NCBI GenBank assembly: GCA_021018815.1 | Contig: JAITYX010000040.1 | Coordinates: 4,146,501-4,210,500 of the forward strand | Reading direction: 5' to 3' | Length of the DNA: 64,000 bases | Origin: Talinum fruticosum | Taxonomy: Eukaryota; Streptophyta; Magnoliopsida; Caryophyllales; Talinaceae | Part shown: positions 22,999 to 32,819 of the stretch, piece by piece | Layout of the letters: each line of letters begins with the position of its first letter | Numbering within the stretch: the stretch's first letter is position 1 | Translations under genes and position numbers: made by a program | Notes under the pieces: generated by a model | Told to the model about the DNA's origin: nothing | Databases searched by the model: none | Seen by the model: only the letters and a program-made list of their open reading frames with translations

Positions 22999-24529
22999 TG
23001 AAGACTCGGACACTACTCTATATCTTTCCGAGTCATGCAAAAGGAATCAGGTATAACGATGTCATTCATATAGAGTTTTGATTCCAAGGCATTCTCTCGT
23101 GTCTTAGAAACATACTTGAATTAAATAGTATCCTTCCTATGCGATTCGACATTCACATATCTCTTTAATCGTTTTTTAGTTAGCGACTCGTAAAAGTTGT
23201 TCTTTATTCCGAGTCCTTTCTCACTCGAATCGACTTGTGATTATTTACTCTATCGTTTGCATAGTCGGCATTCATAGTTCATTTCATGCTTAGTCTATAT
23301 CAAGTTCTTTCTCACTTTGATATTTGTCTGTAGAACGTGTTTCTTTTCTTAAGACTAAGTCATATGGAATTCCGAGTATCATGGATATTAGACTCGAATA
23401 TTCCATTTCCTTTCGACTCGGATAATCAATTGCGTAATTTCTCAAGATTATTTTGTTATCTCGTGTCTAACCTTGGACCAAAGTATTTTATACTTTGAGA
23501 ACCAAAGTTGTTTTACTTTTGTAGGGTATTCAATCGAGGATATCTTTTCAAAACTACAAAAGTAGCCTGGCTTCGTAACGTCAAATCACCAGCGAGATAT
23601 GGCTTTTCACCTTCCCTCGCTTTAGTCTCGTAAGATTGTGTCGAAGTCGTGCGCTTCAATATCCGGAAAGCTGAACGTCAAGCCTAACAAGTGGTTTTCA
23701 CCTCGGTTTTCAAGACACAACCGATGGTTTTGGGACTTCCAAGAGAGTTAAACCGTTGTCCAACGTTCATATTTCAACGGATACTTTCCGAGTGACTCGT
23801 AAAGCCTTTCTCAACGGTCACGAGATGACTCTCGGTCGCGAGATGGAAATAACGGCTACTCGCCTGGTCTTATCTATAAGAAGAAGCCACTTCACAAGAC
23901 TTGAAGGTTGCAGAACATATTGTCTATACACTTACTTGTTCAAAGTTATTGTATTTTTACTCTCAATCTTCAACTTACAACTCCCACTCGTAATTCATTA
24001 CTTTCGAGTTGTAAGGTCTTGTACTCGTTACAAACACTCCTTACATTCTTTGTAAGGTCCCTTGACTAAGTCGTAAAGGTTAACTCAACTTAGTTGTCCC
24101 TAGCTGTAAGGGTTATCTCAGCTAGGAAGTACTAGATCGGATAAGGTAACTTCGAGTCTAGGAAAATCTGTATAGAGTTGTCTAAGGGAGCAACTCGGGT
24201 TCCGTCAAGTTCACGGTATTTTGTGGACTCAAAATAGTGGATTTGACTTCGTGTCTGGATTGACACGGGCCGTGGTTTTCTGCCCCGGGAGGGTTTCCAC
24301 GTAAAAATTTACGTGTTCTCTTTCGAGTTCATTCTAGACTCGGACGGCTTTAGTGCTCCTCGCTTCTTCGATTCATTGCTTTCGAGTCCAATCTTTTCGA
24401 CCCCGTGTTTAGACTCGGATTCTATCTTGGTCACTTTTCCGCACAAAAGTGTGTGTTTTCGCAAAGATTTTTCCATCACCCTATTCACCCCCTCTAGGGT
24501 GACTCGGACTCTCCCAGAGCAAATCTTCG
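22999..24529 (+). repeat. Element B 3' LTR
   Basis: This LTR runs from TGAAGACTCGGACAC to AAATCTTC plus one more base and is 1531 bp long. The expected final CA reads CG, because the terminal CA followed by the G of the GTCTT duplication makes CAG, which appears as CGG. It is colinear with 3036-3971 plus 14734-15329. Confidence 0.9.
23875..23880 (+). promoter_or_regulatory. TATA-like motif in B 3' LTR
   Basis: CTATAAG lies about 876 bases into the LTR, at the place where A2 carries CTATAAAAG. A transcript from here would run into the minus-strand gag of element O. Confidence 0.4.
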
Positions 24530-24534
24530 GTCTT
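24530..24534. repeat. Target site duplication GTCTT, right copy, of element B
   Basis: GTCTT directly after the 3' LTR matches 3031-3035. The following GACCTTTATCGC continues the coding strand of element O. Confidence 0.9.
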
Positions 24535-26605
24535 GACCTTTATCGCATAGTTGAGAGATGATTCGCAAGTTGTACTTTAGCCCTTTGACAAGGTATACTT
24601 GGGCTGACCAGATTGCTTCCTTTACCAATCTTGCAAATCCGAATTATCTTGCCTTTGCTTGTCATCCCCAAACGTGACTTTTCCTCCTTTTTAGTCTTTT
24701 AACTCGGAAAAGAGTCTTGAGTCTCCTGACATGTGGCGTGAGCATCCACTATCTAGGTACCAATGCCCTTTTGTTCTTTTCTCGAGCCACTTGCAAGTCG
24801 GAAACAAACTAACCTTTCTCACTTCCTCTAACGAACACAGTAACTCCCTTTACTCGTGGTCCTTTCTCGAGGAAGTAGACTCTTGGGAACCCAGATTTGA
24901 ATAACATTGGGTTTGGTCTAATTATGAGTCTTTCGTTTAGAGAACCGAGCATGTCTCTTTCTTCGAAAAGTTTTTTCTTTTATAAACAGGTACAAAGGGT
25001 TTTTTCTTGTAAGTGGGTCTAGGCTCAGTCCTCCTTTCATTCTTATGAATGGGACCGTGCTTAGCCTTCCTGAACTTGACAGATTCTAGAATCCTTTTGA
25101 AAAGTTACGGAATCCTTTGTTAAAACCAAGACCTTCTTTTCCGAAGGAGACACATTTTGACCCTATGAGCATATCAAGGTTTTTCTGACCTTGAGTAAAC
25201 TTTAAAACAAGCTCTTGAGACTCGTTGAGCTTTTTTTTAGTAGCTCATTTTCTCTTCGAGTGACTTAGACTCGGTCTCATTGGATTGAGCACTAGTCTTA
25301 AGTTCTCTTAGAGTAAGTCTCGGTTTTTTCAATTCGTTTTTCAATGAAATGCTCTCATAAGTTATTGACTCAAGTTGTTCTTTAAACCGAGAAGAATCAG
25401 AATTGGACTTTTCTTCCAAAGTAAAGATATATTTGGCTAATTCAGCTTTGGAGAATTTGAGGAAGTATTCAATTACCTCCCGAGGATTTGTTTCCTCACT
25501 GTCTCGAATGATCCGAGTCCGACTCGATTCAGACTTCTTAGTCGGAGAGTGCCATCGGACATTTTGAATCATCCGAGTCCTCATCATCTTCTTATGAGTC
25601 TTCATCACTCCAAGTGGCCAGCATAGCCTTTTTCTTCTTTTCGGTTCTCTTCCTTCTTGGACAGTCTTTGACAATGTGTTCCTTGCTGCCACATTCAAAA
25701 CAACTGGAGTTCTTAGTTAAAGATAACTTTGAAGGAGAAGAATGTTTACCTTTTCTGTCCTTCTTGTCTTTCCTGTAGAACTCTTCTCTTGGCTTCTTAT
25801 CCCATCTTTTGTGCTTTAACATTCTTTTGAAGCCTCCGGCGATAAGTGCCATGGGATCCTCTTCGAGTCGGATGAACTCGAGTTATTTCTCTGTTTTCCG
25901 AGGCCTTCAATGCAATGTTCTTTTTGGTGTTAACCTCTGCATCTTCCTCTTCTAGGTGGATCTCATGGGTAGGTAGCTTCCCAATGAGTTCATCCGGCTT
26001 CGATAAGGAAAGGTTTTGAGCCTCTTCGATAGCTGTCACCTTGGGACCCCTGTCTTCTCTTGGGTAGAATTCCGAGTATCTTTCTGCACATTTCCTCATG
26101 GGAAAAATCCTTCTACCCCGAGATTTGAGATTATTGGTAATCTCGGTGAAGCGGATGAACATCCGAGTGATGTTTTCTTCCGGCTCCATCTTCAATAGCT
26201 TGTACTTGTGAAGATATTGGCTTATCTTGGCTTGTCCGACCCGACTTCGCCTTTATACGTGTTGACAAGGGTGTCCCACACTTCTTTGGTTGTGTCACGA
26301 GCGGACACTCGGTTGTATTCCTCTAAGTTGATGGCGTACATCGGAATGTTCATTGCCTTGAAGTTCTTTCCGAAATTCTCTATTTCTTCGATCGTATACT
26401 TGGCCTTTGCTTTAGGCACGAGCCTTGTTTCTTCCAACTTTGTTGGAATGAAGTTGCCTTCTCGTATGATGTTCCATACATCTTCATCATGATCCAATAG
26501 AAAGCATTCTATAAGCTTCCTCTAGTACACAAAATTTGAACCTTTGAACTTAGGTGGTCTGCTGGATGATCTTCCTTCATTGAATTCTCCATTGTTACGA
26601 GCCAT
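24535..26605 (-). pseudogene. Element O gag and protease (frame-broken)
   Basis: This is the copia gag with the protease region downstream. Gag starts at 26603-26605 (MARNNGE). It keeps segments typical of the family, such as MDHDEDVWNIIREGNF at about 26450-26497 and EEYNRVSARDTTKEVWDT at about 26280-26340. It has a complete CCHC knuckle (CFECGSKEHIVKDC, 25661-25702) followed by a basic run. A coiled-coil-like stretch (FSKAELAKYIFTLEEKSNS) lies at about 25400-25460. The protease DSG context at about 24740-24760 is degraded. The CCHC Cys codon here reads TGT in GACTGTCC, where A2 and B both have GACTCGTCC. The reading continues at 3035 into integrase once B is removed. Confidence 0.82.
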
Positions 26606-26650
26606 TTGATCTTTAAACCTTTGGATGATTAGATCCTTTCTGAAAGGTTA

Positions 26651-26663
26651 GGCTCTAATACCA
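26651..26663 (-). other. Primer binding site of O
   Basis: The minus strand reads TGGTATTAGAGCC, full length with a single C-to-T change from the initiator-Met-type site. It lacks the one-base loss seen in A2, B and D. Confidence 0.85.
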
Positions 26664-26665
26664 AT

Positions 26666-28190
26666 TGAATGTTTACTCTTGGAGAAGTTAAGTCACCCTA
26701 GAGGGGGTAAATAGGGTGATGGAAGATTTTTGACAAAATCAAACTCTTTTGCATAGAATAGACACAGAATGCAGTTCCGAGTCTAGATTGGACTCGGAAA
26801 AGTATGAACTCATAATTACGTGGAAACCCTCCTAGGGCAGAAAACCACGGACTGTCGATCGAAGCACCAAGTCAAATCCACTATTTTGAATCCACAAAAT
26901 ACAGTAGACAAACTCAACCAAAATTGCTCCCTTAGACAATTCCTTACAAGTTTTTCCTAGACTCGAAGTTTCCTTATATGATCTAGTACTTCCTAACCGA
27001 GGTAACCTTTATAGCCAGGGACAACCGAGCTGAGTTAACCCTTACAGCTCACTCAAGGGACCTTACTCGAAAGTAAGAATAAGTGTTTGTAACTAATTAC
27101 AAGACCTTACAACTCGGAAGAATGTAAAAGACAGAGTTGGAGTTGTAAGTAGAAGATTGAGAATGAATACAAAGACTTTTGCTTATGTTCGTGTATTGAC
27201 AATTAGTTCAGCAAGCTTCTTGTCTTAAGAGTTGGCTTCTATTTATAGATGACCTAGCAGATTAGCCGTTCGACCATCTTCTAACTCGAAGTCCTTTGTG
27301 ACCATTGTAATGGACTTTTTGAGTCACTCGGAAAATATCCGTTGAGATGTAAACATTGGGCAACGGTTCTTGACTTCTTTGGAAGTCCCAATTCACTAAT
27401 GGTATCCGAAAAGTAGGGTGGAAACCACCGTTGAGCTTAGCGTTGCCGATTTCTCGTTCGGGAAGCAAACGGCTCTAACACGATGGATCGTGCGTAGGTC
27501 GAAGTAGGAAAAAGTTTTGTCTCGTTGGTGATTTGACGTTTTAAAGCCGAGTTACTTTTGTAATTCAAAAATAGAATAGCCTTGTTTGAATAACCTATAA
27601 AAGTAAATCAATTTGTTTCTCAAAGTATAAAATACTTTGGTCCAAGATTAGACACAAATAATAAATTAATTAGGATAATTAAGTGCATAATTATCTAAGT
27701 CGGAAAAGGAATGGAATTTTCCGAGTCTAATATCAATGAGACTCAAAATCCATCTGGAGTTAGTCTAAAAGAGAATCAAGTGAAATAAAGAATATCGAGT
27801 AGATAGACTTGATTTAGACAATGCAAAGTTCAAACAAAATATGCTGACTTGGAGGAATGAATTAACATGGTAATTCTTGGAAGGAAGCCGGATCCGAGTT
27901 TATGCACGTTAGAGTAAATGTTTGAACATGCGATATAGTTGAGTGTTGCCTGAGTGACTCGTAACGGTATGTACAAGTGGCATGTAAGAGTATGCTTTCC
28001 GAGTTAGTCGAAGCAAATGAAAACGAATGGGATAGATTCTCGTTACACTCGTAAAAGATGTTATATTACTTAGAGAAGTTTCCAAGGCACATAGAATGAC
28101 TTGTAATCAAAACCTTATAAGAGCTAAAGTGTTATATCCGATTCTTTGATGGAACTCAAAATGATGTATAAGTAAAGTCTCGAGTCTTCA
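26666..28190 (-). repeat. Element O 5' LTR
   Basis: On the plus strand it runs from TGAATGTTTACTC to GAGTCTTCA and is 1525 bp long. It is diverged from the A2 and B LTRs but alignable throughout. A TATA-like CTATAAAT (minus strand) lies at about 27242. Confidence 0.88.
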
Positions 28191-28195
28191 TAGGT
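28191..28195. repeat. Presumed target site duplication TAGGT of element O (right copy)
   Basis: These are the five bases after O's terminal CA. The matching copy would be left of the window, so this is inferred only from the LTR boundary. Confidence 0.4.
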
Positions 28196-28890
28196 CACAA
28201 AGGACCTAGGGTTTGCCTGCATCCAACCATCCAAACAGCTGAAAGAAAATCGAACAATTCCTTAAGAGATAGAGCCGGATCGGAAGATGATAAAACTGGA
28301 TAGAACCGGTTAAAATGGAGAAGGTGGGCGCCGGCCAACCGAACCCTCCTAGGGTTTCGTGCGCTAGTTATGTCTATGAAGCCTCTCCAAGCTAAACATA
28401 CAGCATTCCACTTTGCTTCTAGAAGGCAGGCTCCTTCGTCGCGACGTCGTTTAGAGGGGAAAGCTTCTAGCCTCGTGTGGGCTATCTCATAAAGCTCAAA
28501 ACGCAGCACTTTGATGCTCCTCATCATGAAATGTAATACTTTAACTTCGTTTTCGGTCTTCACCTCCTTTTTGACTTGGACAAAAGTAGAATGCAGTAGT
28601 TTGCACTTGGAATTTTTCGGCACACATCACGAGACTCCATAATCTCTAAAGGCTCGGCCCGACTCTTGGACGATCCGAAAGAAAAGGGGATTTGTGGATC
28701 GACCCAAGCCAAAGGGCTATTTAAGTGGTGTTAGGGGTTCTTTGTTGTTTATTGGCTTACACTAAGCCGATTGATCACAATCCGAAATCCAAATATAGAA
28801 ACAGGACTCGAAATTATCGTTATCGGGCAACAAAACAGAACACAAAAATAACGAGATAAAGGACGACACTTTTTAGGTGTTTAAAACAAC
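28191..28890 (-). repeat. Tat/Ogre-like LTR fragment, inverted
   Basis: The reverse complement aligns with the first ~730 bases of the plus-strand LTRs at 30904 and 37654. Shared landmarks are GCCCGAT..., the AACAAAGAACCC block and the GGTCCTTTGTGACC region. The inner end (near AACACC on the minus strand) matches the TGTAGACACC start of the LTR at 30904. The outer part is missing because O inserted at 28190. A 142-codon minus-strand frame at 28195-28623 lies within it and does not resemble a protein family. Confidence 0.7.
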
Positions 28891-28892
28891 AT

Positions 28893-30080
28893 TGTCGAAG
28901 TGAATTTAGGGAGTACGCGATTTTTGCCAAACCACAAGGATGGAACCCAATTAAAATTAGGTTATGAAACGATTTAGAGACTTAATACATCAAACTTAGA
29001 CTAACATCAACTCAAACCAAATTAACCGAGAGATCAAACCGAGCATCCGAAAAACAGAAAATCATAGCATCAATTTAGATAATAATAAATACCGATAAAC
29101 GAAGTGCAACTATAACTAACATAGAACCAAACAAACCAGATTCGAAAAAACTAAACAAGTGTAACTATAACTAAATCAAAACAAAACTAATAGAATTGAA
29201 AGTGCAAAACAAAAATTAGGAAGAAAGAATCGGATAAGAATACCAACTATTCCAAATTTGAACAACACCAATCCACAACCCCAAAAATCCACAAATTCAC
29301 AATTCACCAACCTAAAATCATAGCAATTTAGTAACAACATCAACTCACAATCTCGAATTTAGCCTACAAGAGAAATTTAACAAATCTAAACTAACATCTA
29401 AAATTAAAACTAAAACCTAAAGGTGAAATTTTGAAATCTAAACTATCACGCCATCGTCGTTTGTCGTTCGACCACCTTTTTGCTTTCGCCTCCTACCCTT
29501 TAAATTTCTTCCGTGCTCTTCTAGCCTTCTCACGTCTAAGAAATTTGGATGGAAGGAGATAGAGTTTGAGTATGGGAAGGGTTCTCCGTGCAGTAGCAAA
29601 GACCGAACAGGAGAGGTAGAATTGCAGGGGAAAAGGATTTTGGGTTTGTCTGGGTTACGGTTTCAGGAAGAGGAAGAAGAAGATGGGAGAGAGAAAGATT
29701 ATTGAAGGTTAGGGTCGAGAGAGCCGAAAAGGGTTTGAGGAGTGTGCGGAGAGAGAGAGGGTTTGGGCTTTTGGATTTTCGGGTCTTGCTAGTTCAACCG
29801 AAGAAGGGAAATAGTTGAGGCACATGAGGAGGAGCAGCAAAAGGAAAAAGGAAAAGAAAAGAGGGAGATTAGGCTGGTGAAAGAATGGGAAATGAAATGG
29901 GCCGGAAATGTGTTTTGGAAAATTAAGTTTGCTTCTTCAATCTTTACTTCTATTTCTTTTTTATTTTCAATATTTCCTAAAAATAAGACAAATTAAATTA
30001 AAATTTCTAACTTAATAATTATCATGAACAAAATAAAATATAAAAAGGTATTGAAAATATCATATTTTTAGACTTAACCA
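28893..30080 (-). repeat. Athila-like 3' LTR
   Basis: Colinear with 36301-37558. Shared landmarks are CGAAGTGAATTT at the start, the block around GACTTAATACAT, the GGGTTTGGG/AGGGTTT GA-rich zone and AAAATATCATATTTT at the end. It is 1188 bp against 1258 bp for the other copy, with many substitutions and indels, so the insertion is old. Confidence 0.8.
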
Positions 30081-30118
30081 ATACCCATACACTTAGATTT
30101 TGCTCATCCTCGAGTAAA
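30081..30118 (-). other. Athila-type 3' terminal signature and polypurine tract
   Basis: On the minus strand CTCGAGGATGAGCAAAA is followed by a CTAAGTGTATGGGTAT run directly against the 3' LTR. A CGAGGA(C/T)GAGCAAAA-type motif ahead of a G-rich tract marks the 3' end of many plant gypsy elements, including Athila. The G run is degraded here. Confidence 0.6.
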
Positions 30119-30898
30119 ATAAACTACAAAAAGAAGATAAGAAAAGAAAATCCTAATTCACTTCTGTAGGAATCACGGTTGCTTTTATCATTTACAACAA
30201 GCCCTTTAAACCCCATGGTAGCCCAAGTAGACGGGTAAGGTTTTGTAAGGGTTTACAACGGATATACCCACGAAATATGGGGAAGAGAAGTAAGGAAGAT
30301 GGAAAAATAAAAACCGAAGAGAGTTTTACAAAAATAATTACAATAGGGAGAACATATACATATCCCGGTGAAGCATATCACCTTTGGTACTCAGTTATTT
30401 ACTTGTATCAAGGCGTATTATACATATAGAAGCTCTTACTCTCTTTTGACTGGCAACTACACATCACTATTTCCACCTCTTTATCCCATTGCGAATAGTG
30501 AATCTAACCTAGTGCGTGATGGCCAAGTATACCATTGCTCCCTTACTTTAAGCTTACACAATTGACTTAACTAACTTGACTAGTACTTTGTTTTCACTTC
30601 ATTTAGGAAGCAAGTCATGCCCAAGTAGCAACTATTGCCTCAAAGGATAGCACCTAATACCGCATTGCCTCAAAGAGTTATTGTCATTCCCCACTTTATT
30701 CTTCTTTTTCTTCTTTTCTTTTTTTTCACTCGTGAAATTGAACATAACATTTATTTTTGTACAAAAGACAAGTGGGTAAATTAATCAATGACAACTTCGG
30801 ACTTAAGAGCAAATGGCTTTTGTAAAATTAGGTGTAGATTTTACGAATTCTTATAGTATGCCAAGGTTAGAAAACAAAATGATGTTAGAATTGTTATA
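30119..30898 (-). other. Athila-like 3' internal region, no gene seen
   Basis: AT-rich sequence with short open stretches on both strands. None has a recognisable motif or matches another copy in the window. By position it is the 3' non-coding part of the Athila-like element, just left of the solo LTR. Confidence 0.4.
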
Positions 30899-30903
30899 CT
30901 AAG
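30899..30903. repeat. Target site duplication CTAAG of the solo LTR (left copy)
   Basis: CTAAG precedes TGTAGACACC at 30904. The same five bases follow TTTCTACA at 32815-32819. A perfect duplication around a single LTR identifies a solo LTR. Confidence 0.9.
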
Positions 30904-32814
30904 TGTAGACACCAAAAAAGTGTTGTCCTATTCTCTGGTTTTTTTTTTTTGGCCCGATGATGAAATATCGAGTCTTGTTTGAGGATTTGGATCATAGACT
31001 GTGTTGGATTGGTGCAACGGAAGCTAGTAAACCACAAAGAACCCCCAAGCACCACATAAATAGCCTTTTGCCTCAAGTCGATCTAAAAATACCCTTTTCT
31101 TTCGAGATGATCCAAAACCGGGCCAAGCCTCTAGAGACAATAGAGTCCAAGTGCCACGCACTCGGGAAATTCCAAGTTTAGAATATTGTGTTTCACTTTA
31201 GTCCAACCGGACAATTAGTCGAAGTCCTCAAGACGACTTTAGACACTACATTTTATGATCACAAGCATCAAAGTGCTGCGTTTTGGCTCCGGGACTGTCC
31301 ACCCGAGACTAGAAGCACGCATCCCGCATCAAAATTTAAACCGCCAAAATAGAAACTTATCAAAAATGGAAACTTTCCATTTTTGGAAGGTCGTGGTGGC
31401 CGACGCTTACCATCCCAAAACCTTATGTGGAATGTTGCATTTTGCCCCGGAGACCCCCTTGGAAGCACGCTAGGGCACGAAACCCTGCGCAATACCCATG
31501 GAGGCCGACGCCGTGAACCGAATCTTGTCCTGGTTCTATCCTTTACTTTATTCGGTCTTATCACTTTGATCTTGGGCCGATTTTTTTGCTAGTTTTGGAC
31601 GGCTGGCCGAGCTAACCGTAGGTCACTTTCTGGACCTAACCTCTCCCTATAAATGGAGAGCCTTGGCTCTCATTTCCACATCGCTTCCTGTCTTAACCTT
31701 ACGTTGTTGAAATCTACCTAAGAGCTACCGAATACTCACTTTGGTATTCTAATCTCTTGTGGTCTTTTCACCATATTCTCATTCTACTCTCCAATCTCTC
31801 TATATCTTAACAAAAAGGCTCCATCACTCATCTTTCTACCTACCTATCTCCATAAAATTCTTACAAGAAGCCCCTTTAATTCACCACTCGTCACATCAAG
31901 AGATCTAGATCCGAGATCCAGATTAGCAGGCGGGACAACCTAAGGGTACAGATCCAGCTTTCACAATCGTTTATTTTATTTTATGTTTCTTTATTGCCTT
32001 TTGTATTATGGACAAACGATGTATCACTTTTAATTCCTCCCTGCTCGATATAATCATTTAGATTTCTCGGTTTCTTTTCTTTTTCGCTTTTCTTTCGTTT
32101 TTGCTTTTCGTTTTCCGCCTTTACCGCTTTCCTGTACTTTTTCTTTTATCACTTTCCTTAATTATATTCGGTTGCTTTTAATTCTCGTCACATGTTGCTT
32201 GCTTGCTTTTGTTGCATTATTTTAATTCACGACTCAAACTTGTAGTGGTTCAAAGATCGTTAGAGTCATTTTTAACCTTTTTACTAAGATTGAGAGAGCA
32301 AATCTTTAGTTTTATTATTGTTAGTTTTTCTTTTCTAAAACCGACTAGCGACTCCCTTTTATTTATTTCTTCTAAATTTGCATCTCGGCTATTTTTGACT
32401 ATAGGCTGATCCCCTTAGCCACAACCTCCGATCGGCGCCAACCACCACTTGGTGTGGGTCGCTGCCCGCATCGAGTGGTGAGTAGGCGTGGCTTCAGCCC
32501 GGATTGGTGTTTTCATCCCGATCTGCGCTAAAGCCTCACGGTAGAAATAGAAACCCTAATTCATATTTTTTAGTTAAGAAATAATATCCCGTGACTTCTT
32601 AAAATAATTCCTAAAATAAATTAATTAATACAACTGCCACTTAAACTTTGCTTAATTCGCTTTAATTAAATTTTAAAAATTCGAAAATCTTAATAAAAGG
32701 TTCATCCCCACATTCCAAAATCGACTTTGAAAAACATATTCAGAATCAATCTTTAAAAAAGAGACCCAACGCAAGTGGGAAGCTCGGCGGGCCCGACCGA
32801 CCGTGGTTTCTACA
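30904..32814 (+). mobile_element. Tat/Ogre-like solo LTR
   Basis: A 1911 bp LTR from TGTAGACACC to GGTTTCTACA (TGT...ACA ends), flanked by perfect CTAAG duplications, with no internal sequence. It is left behind when the two LTRs of an inserted element recombine. Relatives lie at 37654-39583 (followed by Tat/Ogre-type gag, which gives the lineage) and inverted at 28191-28890. The position beside a degraded Athila remnant shows it came later than that element. Confidence 0.88.
31648..31653 (+). promoter_or_regulatory. TATA box in the solo LTR
   Basis: CTATAAATGGAGAGCC in a CT-rich setting. The same context is kept at 38382 in the related LTR (CTATAAATAGAGAGCC). Being alike in two old, diverged copies, it is a good promoter candidate; nothing downstream is coding. 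Confidence 0.6.
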
Positions 32815-32819
32815 CTAAG
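32815..32819. repeat. Target site duplication CTAAG of the solo LTR (right copy)
   Basis: It directly follows the terminal ACA and is identical to 30899-30903. Confidence 0.9.

Larger units (their letters stand above)
3036..24529 (+). mobile_element. Sirevirus-like element B, nested in O and itself interrupted by A2
   Basis: B is a full-length plus-strand Ty1/copia element. Its parts are a 5' LTR in two pieces (3036-3971 and 14734-15329), primer site 15332-15343, gag-pol 15389-20370, spacer, extra ORF 21011-22744, polypurine tract 22987-22998 and 3' LTR 22999-24529. Without A2 and one TSD copy it is about 10.7 kb, the same size as A2. It sits in element O with GTCTT duplications. The two LTRs look nearly identical by eye, so the insertion is young. 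Confidence 0.9.
24535..28190 (-). mobile_element. Outer Sirevirus-like element O, 5' half (gag, primer site, 5' LTR)
   Basis: This is the upstream half of the outer element. It holds protease and gag at 24535-26605, primer site 26651-26663 and 5' LTR 26666-28190. The LTR ends in TCTTCA and is followed by inverted Tat/Ogre-like LTR sequence, into which O was inserted. Its partner half is 1-3035. Confidence 0.87.

Noticed and set aside
3036..24529. Dense CTCGG/CCGAG/GAGTC repeats in LTRs and genes as a regulatory code
   Set aside because: Many of these sites appear to be altered CTCAG/CTGAG-type sequence judging by copy comparison, so their density cannot be interpreted until the sequence is corrected.
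28195..28623. Minus-strand frame of 142 codons that looks gene-like
   Set aside because: It lies wholly within an inverted Tat/Ogre-like LTR fragment, and the related LTRs do not keep the frame open.
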